A DNA stretch of 20,511 nt from JAHJFW01 sp038065635 (GCA_038065635.1 JBBTQP010000079.1:1-20511), one strand, 5' to 3'. Counted from the stretch's first letter, positions 7,595 to 15,387 are shown. Notes: generated by a model from the letters alone, not told the origin. Numbers and translations: made by a program.

Positions 7595-9100
7595 TTAATG
7601 TAAACCAAGTTTTTTAGCCAGTATATCCGCTAGAGGTCTGACACCTTCTTTTTTCTTTTCTAAATCCGGTTCATCCTCCCAGAGATGCGGTATATTGATT
7701 TCGATAGTTTCTTCCAGAAGCGCAGCGATATAGGTAATAAGTTCCACATCGGTGCCTAGTGGATTTGAAAGAAGTTCATTGACGAGTGAGGGGAGGGCTT
7801 CTATATTTGTGCAGTGTGTGACATGCGGTAAAATATTGTAGAACCAATGTCCAAAGCTTATGATTGGCTTTCCGAGTAACGCCCCTTCCCAACCGACAGA
7901 TCCTGTGAGTGTGAATATGATTTTTGCCTTTGGGGTAATCTGGAAACTTGAGATTATGGGATTGACGAGGACAAGATTTGGAATCTTTTTGAGTTCGCGA
8001 TAGAAGGATCGTGTTCGATACTCGACCATCTGGGGATGTTCTTTAACGACCAGCTTATAATGAATTGGAAGTGAACGCGCAATTTGTTTCGCGAGATTGA
8101 TTTGATTTGTCCAAAACGGCGCATGAAGAAGTGAGGAGATTTCCGGTTCGAGCTGAAGTGGGAAAAATGCGAAATCCACCGTCGGATCAAATTGATCGTA
8201 AAGATCCGTGAGCCCAATAATATTTCGCGTTTTGCGTTTTACGAGATCCTTTAGATAGCTCCAAGGACTGATACATGAATAATCGAATCGATCTGTATTC
8301 GAATAGTAATTCAATATGTTACGTGCAAATACGGATAGCGATCGCCAAGCATTCAATGGGTGTAGGAACTTTAGCTGTTTTTTTCGAGTGACGGATTGAG
8401 CGCTTGGAGAAGCCTTTTTATAATAAGTCGTTGGAAGATGTCGGAAATTTTTGAGGTAGTTTTGAGCATTGTCGATGGAGGGAGAATTGTGTAACGATCC
8501 AAGGAAACTTTTGTATAGACTATCTACCGATGTGTATTCTTCGTATTTTTCACTTAGAAGATAGCGAAGAGTATTTCCTGTTAAGGGCGTTGGGTGCAAA
8601 ATGAGCGTCTTAATCCCTTTTCGTTTGCACATGCTATAGAGTAAATAGCTACCAACACCGCCAAGTACCGAGCCAAAGAAAAAATCAGGGCGCTCGCGTT
8701 CAAGCAAAGATTCCAACGCGCGCGCATGCGCCTGAAGAATTCGAAGTAAATTTTCATGCGAATACATCGGACGATCGTGCGGGTATTCCCTTACTAGTTG
8801 GGACGATATGAGTACTCGGTCGACAGTTAGAAATGGCCAGAGGTTCGGGATCCCATATTCCTTTTCGAGCCATGAAAGATATGCGGGATCCACTTGTTCG
8901 TTCTTGTATTGTTCATGGATATTTTCATCCAAAAGCAGTGTTGTGTATTGGATATCGGTCTGCGATTTCAAATACCTATAACTTGATCTGAGATATACGT
9001 ATCCGCAGAATTCCGACACCCCATAGCGTTCTTTAAGATGACAGGCGATGCCGTGTCCAAGGTAAGCGAAGCGACGTTGTAATAATAGGCATCCTTTCAT
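7595..9100 (-). CDS. KpsC/KpsS-like capsular polysaccharide glycosyltransferase
   Basis: The 501-residue protein resembles the capsule biosynthesis (Caps_synth, KpsC/KpsS) family of GT-B enzymes that use CMP-activated acids. Visible features are GSVLGGVGSYLLYSMCKRKGI (143-163) in the N-terminal half, FFPLQLEPE (312-320), the His-Pro dyad in VVKEHPQM (H355-P356), and TGSVGWEGALLGKPIISFGHWFY (399-421). The last closely matches the nucleotide-binding segment of KpsC/KpsS-type proteins. The HP dyad is the cytidine-binding signature shared by several Kdo- and sialyltransferase families. With a CMP-nonulosonate operon starting 130 bp away on the other strand, it is the best transferase candidate for that sugar. 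The acceptor is unknown. ATG at 9098-9100; no Shine-Dalgarno sequence. Confidence 0.7.
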   Translation of the reverse strand: MKGCLLLQRRFAYLGHGIACHLKERYGVSEFCGYVYLRSSYRYLKSQTDIQYTTLLLDENIHEQYKNEQVDPAYLSWLEKEYGIPNLWPFLTVDRVLISSQLVREYPHDRPMYSHENLLRILQAHARALESLLERERPDFFFGSVLGGVGSYLLYSMCKRKGIKTLILHPTPLTGNTLRYLLSEKYEEYTSVDSLYKSFLGSLHNSPSIDNAQNYLKNFRHLPTTYYKKASPSAQSVTRKKQLKFLHPLNAWRSLSVFARNILNYYSNTDRFDYSCISPWSYLKDLVKRKTRNIIGLTDLYDQFDPTVDFAFFPLQLEPEISSLLHAPFWTNQINLAKQIARSLPIHYKLVVKEHPQMVEYRTRSFYRELKKIPNLVLVNPIISSFQITPKAKIIFTLTGSVGWEGALLGKPIISFGHWFYNILPHVTHCTNIEALPSLVNELLSNPLGTDVELITYIAALLEETIEINIPHLWEDEPDLEKKKEGVRPLADILAKKLGLH

Positions 9101-9110
9101 AGCGAGGGAG

Positions 9111-9142
9111 TTGATGCTAACATCAAAATTTGTAATTTACAA
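9111..9142. repeat. Two adjacent inverted repeats in the divergent control region
   Basis: TTGATG-CTAA-CATCAA occupies 9111-9126 (6-bp arms, 4-nt loop), and TTGTAA-T-TTACAA occupies 9130-9142 (6-bp arms around one base). Both lie just upstream of the minus-strand start at 9100 and are possible regulator-binding sites for the divergent promoters. Confidence 0.35.
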
Positions 9143-9177
9143 GCCGTTGTATCGTTGCAACAATAACAGTGCATTTC

Positions 9178-9201
9178 TTGTCAGATTTGTTGTCAGATTT
9201 A
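9178..9201 (+). repeat. 12-nt tandem direct repeat overlapping the -35 element
   Basis: TTGTCAGATTTG (9178-9189) is followed at once by TTGTCAGATTTA (9190-9201), 11 of 12 positions identical. The second copy supplies the -35 hexamer of the promoter candidate at 9190-9218, so it may be either an operator or a duplicated -35. Confidence 0.5.
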
Positions 9202-9218
9202 TCGTTGGGTGTTATAAA
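9190..9218 (+). promoter_or_regulatory. Candidate sigma70-type promoter of the nonulosonate operon
   Basis: TTGTCA (9190-9195, 5 of 6) and TATAAA (9213-9218, 5 of 6) are separated by exactly 17 bases. A start site about 7 nt downstream would lie near 9225, giving only about 7 nt of leader before the ATG at 9232. It is the best-looking promoter in the window and sits at the head of the long plus-strand run. Confidence 0.55.
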
Positions 9219-9231
9219 GAATTATCTTAGT

Positions 9232-9777
9232 ATGAATTTAGAGAATGAGAAGTTATATTTGAATGGGAATCGTATTTACTTGCGGACTCTGACCGAGCAG
9301 GACGCGACACAAAGATACGCAAGTTGGCTGAATGATGCAGAGGTCAATAGTTTTTTGGCTACCAAGAGCGCTACAGTTAATGAACTGCAAGAATATATTG
9401 CCAAAAAAAATCAACAGTTTGATGCAATATTATGCGGAATTTTTTTGAAAGATAATGATCTCTCTATTGGAACTGTGAAATTTGAACCGATTGATTTAGA
9501 TAGCCGACGCGCAAGGATTGCAGTAATGATTGGAGATAAAACTTTTTGGGGACAGGGGTTTGCCGGAGAAGCTATGGAATTACTAATGAAGTATGGATTC
9601 GATAAACTTAGACTTACTGAAATTGACCTTGGTGTAATTGATAAAAATGAAGCCGCCATTCGTACCTATCATAAGCTTGGATTTCAGGAGATAAAGCGAG
9701 ATTTGAAAGTAGTAGAGTATGACGGAATCTTATATGATCAAGTATGGATGGAATTTAAGTGCCCATTAGTAGTTTGA
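9232..9777 (+). CDS. GNAT-family N-acetyltransferase (RimJ/RimL-like)
   Basis: The 181-residue product fits the Acetyltransf_3 branch of the GNAT superfamily. Strand 1 reads NRIYLRTLTEQDA (13-25), the acetyl-CoA pyrophosphate loop is FWGQGFAG (105-112), and NEAAIRTYHKLGF (139-151) is the standard C-terminal motif. It transfers an acetyl group from acetyl-CoA to an amine. Position at the head of the nonulosonate operon suggests an amino-sugar acceptor, as with PseH-type enzymes, but the operon also has a beta-helix acyltransferase, so this one may act on a different amine. An in-frame GTG at 9169 would extend the protein, but that segment contains the promoter candidate and adds no family sequence. 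Confidence 0.75.
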   Translation: MNLENEKLYLNGNRIYLRTLTEQDATQRYASWLNDAEVNSFLATKSATVNELQEYIAKKNQQFDAILCGIFLKDNDLSIGTVKFEPIDLDSRRARIAVMIGDKTFWGQGFAGEAMELLMKYGFDKLRLTEIDLGVIDKNEAAIRTYHKLGFQEIKRDLKVVEYDGILYDQVWMEFKCPLVV

Positions 9778-9808
9778 AGTATTGTGTTTTATTAGATAAA
9801 TTTAGCCT

Positions 9809-10957
9809 ATGAAACGTTGTAGTAAATGTGTAATGCTTGAAACTCAAGACATGATCAGTTTCGATAAAGACGGCGTATGCGCTACCTGTCGGCAGATCGA
9901 GTATAAGCAGAATAAGATTGATTGGGATGTTCGTGAGAAAGAATTTCGCGGGCTTTTGGATCAGTATCGAGGAAAAGGTCCCTACGATTGCATTGTGCCC
10001 TTCAGTGGCGGAAAAGATAGTACCTTTACGGCTTTTACTTTGGTGAAAAAGTTTAATTTGAGGCCGCTTATTGTGAGTTTTGATCACGGTTTTTATCGTC
10101 CCAATGTTCTGGCATATAACGAGCGCACGGTTAAAATGCTGGGAGTGGATTATATGAAGTTCAAATCTGATTGGCAGACGGTAAAAAAACTCATGCGGGA
10201 GTCGCTTATCAGGAAAGGTGATATTATGTGGCACTCGCATTGCGGTATTTATGCATTTCCTATGCATATGGCCGTGGCGTTAAAGGTGCCGCTTTTGATA
10301 TGGGGAGAACCGACTTCTGAATACGTGAGCTACTATAGTTATGAAGAGTATGAACAGGTGGATGAAAAGCGTTTTAACCGTGTGGTGAATCTGGGTATTA
10401 ATGCTGAGGACATGGTGGGCTTTTTGGATAGCTCGGTTACATTTCGTGATCTTTGGGCCTACACATATCCAAAACTTTCTGATTTACGCGCTATTGGTTA
10501 TCGCTCAATCTGTCTTGGGAATTACATCCCATGGGATACACGCAAGCAGTCCGAATTGATTCGTAATGAATTAGATTGGCAGGGTGATCGCGTAGAAGGT
10601 ATTCCTTACGAGCGGTATTGGTATGAAAAAGTCGAAGATGCTTTTCAAGGGATTCAGGATTATTTGAAATGGTTGAAACGCGGTATGTCGCGTATGACGC
10701 ATTTAGCCTCGATTGATATAAGAAACGGACGCATGACCAGAGATGAGGCACTCAAGATGATCGAAAAATACGAGGGTTATCGTCCAGCTAGTTTGGACGT
10801 ATTCCTAAAAGCTATTGGTATGTCCGATGAGGAGTTTCATGAAATAGCTTTAAAACACCTCGTAGCCCCACATGTTCCGCCTGATTGGCGGACTCTGCCA
10901 AGGGGAGAAGAACTTCCAGACCAGAAGTTCTGGACGATCAACAATGATATTGGATGA
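9809..10957 (+). CDS. N-acetyl-sugar amidotransferase (WbpG/PseA family)
   Basis: The 382-residue protein has a zinc-finger-like N-terminus (CSKC at 4-7, CATC at 24-27) and the PP-loop ATP-pyrophosphatase signature SGGKDS (66-71), preceded by DCIVPF. This is the layout of N-acetyl-sugar amidotransferases such as WbpG (P. aeruginosa O-antigen) and PseA/PtmG (Campylobacter). They adenylate an N-acetyl group and exchange its oxygen for ammonia to give an acetamidino group. The stop overlaps the ATG of the HisH-like glutaminase by 4 bp and a HisF-like gene follows, as in wbpG-hisH2-hisF2. In this operon the acceptor is probably the nonulosonate (compare 5-acetamidino legionaminic acid), although a UDP-sugar is possible. 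Confidence 0.88.
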   Translation: MKRCSKCVMLETQDMISFDKDGVCATCRQIEYKQNKIDWDVREKEFRGLLDQYRGKGPYDCIVPFSGGKDSTFTAFTLVKKFNLRPLIVSFDHGFYRPNVLAYNERTVKMLGVDYMKFKSDWQTVKKLMRESLIRKGDIMWHSHCGIYAFPMHMAVALKVPLLIWGEPTSEYVSYYSYEEYEQVDEKRFNRVVNLGINAEDMVGFLDSSVTFRDLWAYTYPKLSDLRAIGYRSICLGNYIPWDTRKQSELIRNELDWQGDRVEGIPYERYWYEKVEDAFQGIQDYLKWLKRGMSRMTHLASIDIRNGRMTRDEALKMIEKYEGYRPASLDVFLKAIGMSDEEFHEIALKHLVAPHVPPDWRTLPRGEELPDQKFWTINNDIG

Positions 10958-11577
10958 GTATGGTGGTAGTCATAGATTACGGTCTCGGAAATCTTTTTTC
11001 TGTTTCCAAGGCCTTTGAAAGAGTTGGTGCAGAAGTTGTAATTTCTAGTAATCCTGAAGATATCAGAAAAGCCGATAGAATTGTTTTACCTGGCGTCGGT
11101 GCATTTGGTGACGGCATGGACTACCTTCGTTCAAAAGGCATTGATAAAGCCCTGACAGTTGCGGTTATAGAAAAACAGAAACCATTTTTAGGGATTTGTC
11201 TTGGCATGCAACTTCTCGCAGACATAGGTCAGGAGTACGGTGAATACAAGGGTTTGGGCTGGATTTCAGGAGTTGTTCGTAAGCTTGAAGTAGAAAAGTT
11301 AGGATTGAAAATTCCGCATATAGGATGGAATGATATTCAGATTGTACACGATAGCCCTTTGTTTCGTGGCTTGCCAGCTGTTTCGGATTTTTATTTTGTC
11401 CATAGTTATCAATTAATCTGTCAGGAACCAACAGATATCGCCGCAGTTACGGATTATGGTGAACAAATAACAGCAGCGATCCAAAGAAAAAATATTTTTG
11501 CCACACAATTTCATCCGGAAAAGAGCCAGGATAACGGGCTTATTCTTATAGAGAATTTCATGAATTGGCAGCCCTAA
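10954..11577 (+). CDS. hisH: HisH-like glutamine amidotransferase subunit
   Basis: At 207 residues this is a full-length class I glutaminase of the HisH family. VVVIDYGLGNL opens the protein, PGVGAFGDGM lies at 46-55, and the nucleophile sits in GICLGMQLL (C82). The triad is completed in FHPEKS (H187, E189). It hydrolyses glutamine and passes ammonia to a partner barrel. Its neighbours show that the final acceptor is the WbpG/PseA-type amidotransferase rather than histidine synthesis. It overlaps that gene by 4 bp and precedes the HisF-like partner by 4 bp. Confidence 0.88.
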   Translation: MSMVVVIDYGLGNLFSVSKAFERVGAEVVISSNPEDIRKADRIVLPGVGAFGDGMDYLRSKGIDKALTVAVIEKQKPFLGICLGMQLLADIGQEYGEYKGLGWISGVVRKLEVEKLGLKIPHIGWNDIQIVHDSPLFRGLPAVSDFYFVHSYQLICQEPTDIAAVTDYGEQITAAIQRKNIFATQFHPEKSQDNGLILIENFMNWQP

Positions 11578-11581
11578 ACCT

Positions 11582-12346
11582 ATGTTAAAAGTTAGATTGA
11601 TTCCCACGATTCTTCTGAAGGATGGACGGATGATCAAAACCGTTCAATTTGATCAGTATCGCGACGTGGGTAATCCGGCGACTGTCGCCAAAGTTTACGA
11701 CGCGCAATATGCGGATGAGCTAATTTTTTTGGATATCACGGCCACGGTTGAGAATAGGCATTTTTTGTTCGATATAGTTCGACAGGTTGCGACCGAATGT
11801 TTTATTCCTCTGACTATCGGTGGAGGGATTAGAACTATTGAACAAGCACGTGAGGTTCTGCAAGCTGGAGCCGATAAGATAGCCATCAATTCCGCTGCAG
11901 TCGAACAACCTGAGCTGATTGCTGAATTAGCGAAAAAATTTGGCAGATCAACTGTCGTTGTTTCAATTGATTATAAAGTAAATCCTGAAGGAGAACCTGA
12001 GGTTTTTACACACCGTGCTCAACGGGCTACGGGTTTTGATCCGGTCGAATGGGCTAAAGAAGTTGATACTCGTGGAGCTGGAGAAATACTGCTCACATGC
12101 GTTGATCGAGAAGGAACTATGCAGGGTTACGATCTTGAAACATGTAGTAAAGTTGCGAATGCGGTCTCGGTTCCCGTTATTATTTCTGGAGGATGTGGAA
12201 CAATCCAGGATTTGGTTGATGGTATTTTGATTGGTAATGCTTCGGCTGTGGCCGCAGCTAGTATATTTCATTTTACTGATCAGAGTATCTACAAAGCCCA
12301 TTCTCATATGCGAGAGCAAGGACTTCCCTCGCGGTGGAGAAAGTGA
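11582..12346 (+). CDS. hisF: HisF-like ammonia-channel subunit of a sugar amidotransferase
   Basis: The 254-residue protein is a (beta/alpha)8 barrel of the HisF family: LKDGR (12-16), a phosphate-site TIGGGIR, IAINSAA, VVVSIDYK and VIISGGCG. Aligned without gaps to Thermotoga HisF from residue 1, the general acid/base Asp11 is Leu11 (TILLKDGR against CLDVKDGR). The later Asp (SIDYK) and Lys19 (MIK) are kept. That loss fits a paralogue that conducts ammonia from HisH but does not make imidazole glycerol phosphate, as in the HisF2 proteins of O-antigen loci. The neighbouring amidotransferase is the likely recipient. Confidence 0.88.
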   Translation: MLKVRLIPTILLKDGRMIKTVQFDQYRDVGNPATVAKVYDAQYADELIFLDITATVENRHFLFDIVRQVATECFIPLTIGGGIRTIEQAREVLQAGADKIAINSAAVEQPELIAELAKKFGRSTVVVSIDYKVNPEGEPEVFTHRAQRATGFDPVEWAKEVDTRGAGEILLTCVDREGTMQGYDLETCSKVANAVSVPVIISGGCGTIQDLVDGILIGNASAVAAASIFHFTDQSIYKAHSHMREQGLPSRWRK

Positions 12347-12366
12347 TATATAATAAAAATGTTACT

Positions 12367-13083
12367 ATGAAAATCTTAGCCATCATTCCGGTGCGTGGAG
12401 GAAGTAAGGGTATTCCGCAGAAAAATATCCGTGCTTTTAACGGTCAACCCCTTATTGCGCTTTCTCTCGAAGCTGCAAAACAATCGTCGGTAGTAGATAG
12501 GGTTATTGTCTCGACTGAAAGTCAAGAGATTGCTGACATATCCATAGCCCATGGGGCTGAAGTACCAATTCTGCGTCCGACTGAAATGGCGGGAGATTCG
12601 AGTCCAGTTATAGACGCGGTGATTCATATGTTGGATTACCTGCGAGACCGCGAGCAGTACGAGCCGACGCATATCCTATTGCTTCAGGCTACTTCTCCAC
12701 TGCGTCGTGCATCTGATATTGATGCCGCGGTTCAATTGTATCAAGAGCGAGGGGCGGATTCGTTGGTCAGCGTGTGCCGGACTGAAAATGCGTTGTACTT
12801 CAAAAGAGAAGATGATGTCCTTGAGTCGGTTGTGGACGGTTATCGAACAAGAGGGAACCGGCAAGAGCTTCCGGTTTGTTATAAACTTGACGGCTCGATG
12901 ATTTATCTTGTCAGAACCGATCTTTTTCGGGAGACTCGTTCTTTTTTTTCCGGTCGCTTGGTCGGTTATGAGGTCGAACGTTGGCGAGCGGTGGATCTTG
13001 ATGAGATTCAAGATTTTGTGATAGGCGAACTCATCCATAAACATAGAGATGAGATTGCTAAAGATATTCAAAATTTTAAATAA
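12367..13083 (+). CDS. neuA: CMP-nonulosonate (legionaminate/neuraminate-type) synthetase
   Basis: The 238-residue product is an acylneuraminate cytidylyltransferase. It has the CTP-binding IPVRGGSKGIPQKN (7-20), STESQEI near 57, LLLQATSPLR near 106, and a late ERWRAVDLDEIQDF segment carrying metal-binding acidic residues. It couples CTP to the C2 hydroxyl of a nonulosonic acid, giving the CMP-sugar donor. NeuB and NeuC homologues with bacillosamine-type upstream enzymes point to a legionaminic-like acid (LegF role) rather than sialic acid. The ATG at 12367 is chosen over the in-frame ATG at 12334, because the latter adds 11 residues ahead of the first beta strand and overlaps the HisF-like gene. 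Confidence 0.88.
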   Translation: MKILAIIPVRGGSKGIPQKNIRAFNGQPLIALSLEAAKQSSVVDRVIVSTESQEIADISIAHGAEVPILRPTEMAGDSSPVIDAVIHMLDYLRDREQYEPTHILLLQATSPLRRASDIDAAVQLYQERGADSLVSVCRTENALYFKREDDVLESVVDGYRTRGNRQELPVCYKLDGSMIYLVRTDLFRETRSFFSGRLVGYEVERWRAVDLDEIQDFVIGELIHKHRDEIAKDIQNFK

Positions 13084-13086
13084 TTC

Positions 13087-14400
13087 ATGAACCAAACTTT
13101 ACAGGATTTGATAAAGCACCGTCAGGATCTCATCCCAGGCGGAGCGCATACGTATTCAAAAGGGGATGACCAATTTCCGGCGGTTGCGCCATCCGCTATA
13201 GTACGAGGTCAGGGCGCGTATGTTTGGGGATCGGATGAAAAAAAGTATTTGGATTGGTGCATGGGGTTGCGTTCAGTGAGCCTCGGTCATGTTTTTCCCG
13301 AGATTAACGAAGCCGTGAAAAAACAGATGGAGGAAGGGACTAATTTCGGACGCCCGCATATTATGGAGTACGTTTTGGCTGATCGGTTGGTGAATTTGTT
13401 ACCTAATGTTGAGATGGTGAAATATGCCAAAAATGGTTCTACTGTTACTACGGCAGCGACTAAGTTGGCTCGAGCTTATACGGGAAGGAAATATATAGCG
13501 GTTTGTGTCGAGCACCCATTTTTTAGTTATGATGACTGGTTCATCGGAACTACGGCCTGTGATTCCGGAATTCCTGAAGAAATCAAGCAACTGACACTGC
13601 GTTTTAATTACAATAAGATTGATACTTTGCGTCAGTTATTTGAACAGCACCCTACAGATATAGCTTGTGTCATCATGGAAGTCATTACAACCGAAGAGCC
13701 GCAAGAAAATTTTTTGATACAAGTTCAAGATTTGTGTCGAAAATACGGCGCAGTTTTTATTCTTGATGAGATGATAACTGGATTTCGTTGGTCATTAACT
13801 GGGGCAACACCGCACTATAATCTCACGCCAGATCTCATTACTTATGGAAAAGGTATAGCCAATGGTTATTCTTTGGCGGTTTTAGGTGGACGTAAAGAAA
13901 TTATGCAACTTGGTGGGATTAAGCATGATAAACCTCGAGTTTTTTTAATCTCGACTACGCATGGCGCTGAAACTATATCTCTTGCCGCTGCTTTTGCTGC
14001 GATAAAATTTATGGAAGAAAATAAAGTTCAAGAGCATTTCTGGAAATGGGGCGCAGTTCTCAAGCAGGGACTTGAGAATTTGATCAAACAACACGGTCTT
14101 AACCAGAATGTTAAAGTCATCGGTTTCCCGCCAAACCTGAGTATGAGTTTTGCGGATATTTCCGGAATAGCTTCACCTGTGCTAAGAACCTTTTTTCTTC
14201 AAGAGGTTGTAAAGCGTGGTATTTTATTTCAAGGGTATTTTGCGATTTCATTTTCACATGGAGAAAAAGAAATTGAGACAACGTTGCATGTATTTGACGA
14301 AGCTCTCGGAGTTTATCGTCAAATACTTGATGAGGGTGGAGACTTTGCTCATCGTTTGATTGGAGAATCGTGTAAACCAGTATTTAGGAAGTTTAATTGA
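13087..14400 (+). CDS. Class III PLP aminotransferase, GSA-aminomutase family
   Basis: The 437-residue protein follows glutamate-1-semialdehyde 2,1-aminomutase closely. It has IPGGAHTYSKG (16-26), GAYVWGSDEKKYLDW (43-57), a phosphate-binding AKNGSTVTTAATKLAR (114-129), FILDEMITGFRW with the pyridine-binding Asp (D227), and the PLP lysine in ITYGKGIANG (K255). It is unlikely to serve haem synthesis: it lies between the CMP-nonulosonate synthetase and a Gfo/Idh oxidoreductase with 3-bp gaps on both sides. The natural reading is transamination, or an amino shift, on a keto sugar made by the adjacent oxidoreductase. The substrate is not known. The operon also has a DegT-type aminotransferase for the core route, so this is an additional amination step. 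Confidence 0.8.
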   Translation: MNQTLQDLIKHRQDLIPGGAHTYSKGDDQFPAVAPSAIVRGQGAYVWGSDEKKYLDWCMGLRSVSLGHVFPEINEAVKKQMEEGTNFGRPHIMEYVLADRLVNLLPNVEMVKYAKNGSTVTTAATKLARAYTGRKYIAVCVEHPFFSYDDWFIGTTACDSGIPEEIKQLTLRFNYNKIDTLRQLFEQHPTDIACVIMEVITTEEPQENFLIQVQDLCRKYGAVFILDEMITGFRWSLTGATPHYNLTPDLITYGKGIANGYSLAVLGGRKEIMQLGGIKHDKPRVFLISTTHGAETISLAAAFAAIKFMEENKVQEHFWKWGAVLKQGLENLIKQHGLNQNVKVIGFPPNLSMSFADISGIASPVLRTFFLQEVVKRGILFQGYFAISFSHGEKEIETTLHVFDEALGVYRQILDEGGDFAHRLIGESCKPVFRKFN

Positions 14401-14403
14401 CAT

Positions 14404-15387
14404 ATGCGTTTTCTGGTTGTCGGTCTTGGATCCATGGGCAAGCGGAGAATCCGTAATCTTTTTGCCAATGACGAGAAGGATGCCATTGGTTTTGATGTAT
14501 CAGATGAACGCCGAAAAGAGGTTGAGGAGAAATACGGCATAGAAACCATTTCAGATATTTCACTCGTTTCAGAAAAAGATTATGATGCGATGATTATTTC
14601 GACGCCACCTAATCTGCACGCGCCATATATCCGCAAAGCACTTCAAGACAAAAAGCATTTTTTTGTTGAAACCACAACCTCAGAAGATGCTTATGACGAT
14701 GTCATCAAGTCCGTTAACGATGGAATTGTTCGAGCGCCATCATGTACGTTTCGACATTTTGCGCCAATTAAACTCATGAAGAAGTTAATTGAAGAAGGGA
14801 AGATCGGTAAGCTCCTTGCGTATCAGTATCATTTGGGTCAGTATCTTCCCGATTGGCATCCGTGGGAGGATTATCGTCAAGTATTTTTTTCTAGAAAGGA
14901 AACCGGTGCCTGTCGGGAGCTTTTTCCATTTGAATTATGTTGGCTGAATTGGCTTATCGGGGCGGAGGTTGAAAAAGTTAAGGGTTATATTTCACATATT
15001 TCTGATTTAGATATGGATGCCGACGATGTTCTTTCAGCTTCGTTGATTCATGAGAATGATGTTCGAGGAAACATTCTTATTGATGTTATTTCACGTAAAC
15101 CGTTTCGGGCGCTTACTCTTCTTGGTTCCGAAGGAGTTATAGAATGGGACTGGTTGGGCAATGAAGTGCGGATATACAATGCAAACACAAAACAGACTGA
15201 GATGATACCAAACGAAAAAGGCAAAACTGAAGAGGGTTATATAATTGTTGAAGATATGTACATTGAAGAAATTAAGATATTTCTTGATGCCATAAAAGGA
15301 GTAGCCCCTTACCCCTATACTTTTGTTGAAGTTATTAAGAATCTAGCGATCTTGAATGTTATCGAGGAGCGTGCTAATAAGACATAA
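14404..15387 (+). CDS. Divergent Gfo/Idh/MocA-family oxidoreductase
   Basis: The 327-residue protein has a Rossmann start (MRFLVVGLGSMGKRR) and ISTPPNLHAPYIRKAL (65-80), clear Gfo/Idh/MocA features. The usual EKP motif is replaced by VETTTS (E89, T90), so the conserved lysine is missing. The later Asp/His catalytic segment is replaced by CRELFPFELCWLNWLIG. Family members oxidise or reduce sugar hydroxyls with NAD(P); the missing residues suggest either a different mechanism or a subfamily with altered chemistry. It follows the GSA-aminomutase-like gene by 3 bp and its stop shares one base with the NeuB start (TAATG). This supports a joint two-enzyme step on a nonulosonate or its precursor. 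Confidence 0.78.
   Translation: MRFLVVGLGSMGKRRIRNLFANDEKDAIGFDVSDERRKEVEEKYGIETISDISLVSEKDYDAMIISTPPNLHAPYIRKALQDKKHFFVETTTSEDAYDDVIKSVNDGIVRAPSCTFRHFAPIKLMKKLIEEGKIGKLLAYQYHLGQYLPDWHPWEDYRQVFFSRKETGACRELFPFELCWLNWLIGAEVEKVKGYISHISDLDMDADDVLSASLIHENDVRGNILIDVISRKPFRALTLLGSEGVIEWDWLGNEVRIYNANTKQTEMIPNEKGKTEEGYIIVEDMYIEEIKIFLDAIKGVAPYPYTFVEVIKNLAILNVIEERANKT

Noticed and set aside
7364..7603. Plus-strand 79-codon frame after the flippase
   Set aside because: It starts inside the flippase gene in another frame, runs into the 3' end of the opposite gene, and has no recognisable family features; treated as chance.
9755..10267. Long minus-strand frame (170 codons) opposite the amidotransferase gene
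   Set aside because: It lies wholly antisense to a strongly supported PP-loop enzyme; composition looks like a mirror frame and no motif is present.
10954..12346. HisH/HisF as part of histidine biosynthesis
   Set aside because: No other his genes are present, the HisF Asp11 position is Leu, and both genes are coupled to an N-acetyl-sugar amidotransferase.
12676..13095. Minus-strand frame of 139 codons opposite the CMP-synthetase gene
   Set aside because: Antisense shadow of a well-supported gene; no domain signature or start context.
13087..14400. HemL (glutamate-1-semialdehyde aminomutase) for haem synthesis
   Set aside because: Motifs match the family, but the tight position between neuA and an oxidoreductase gene argues for a sugar substrate; no haem genes are nearby.
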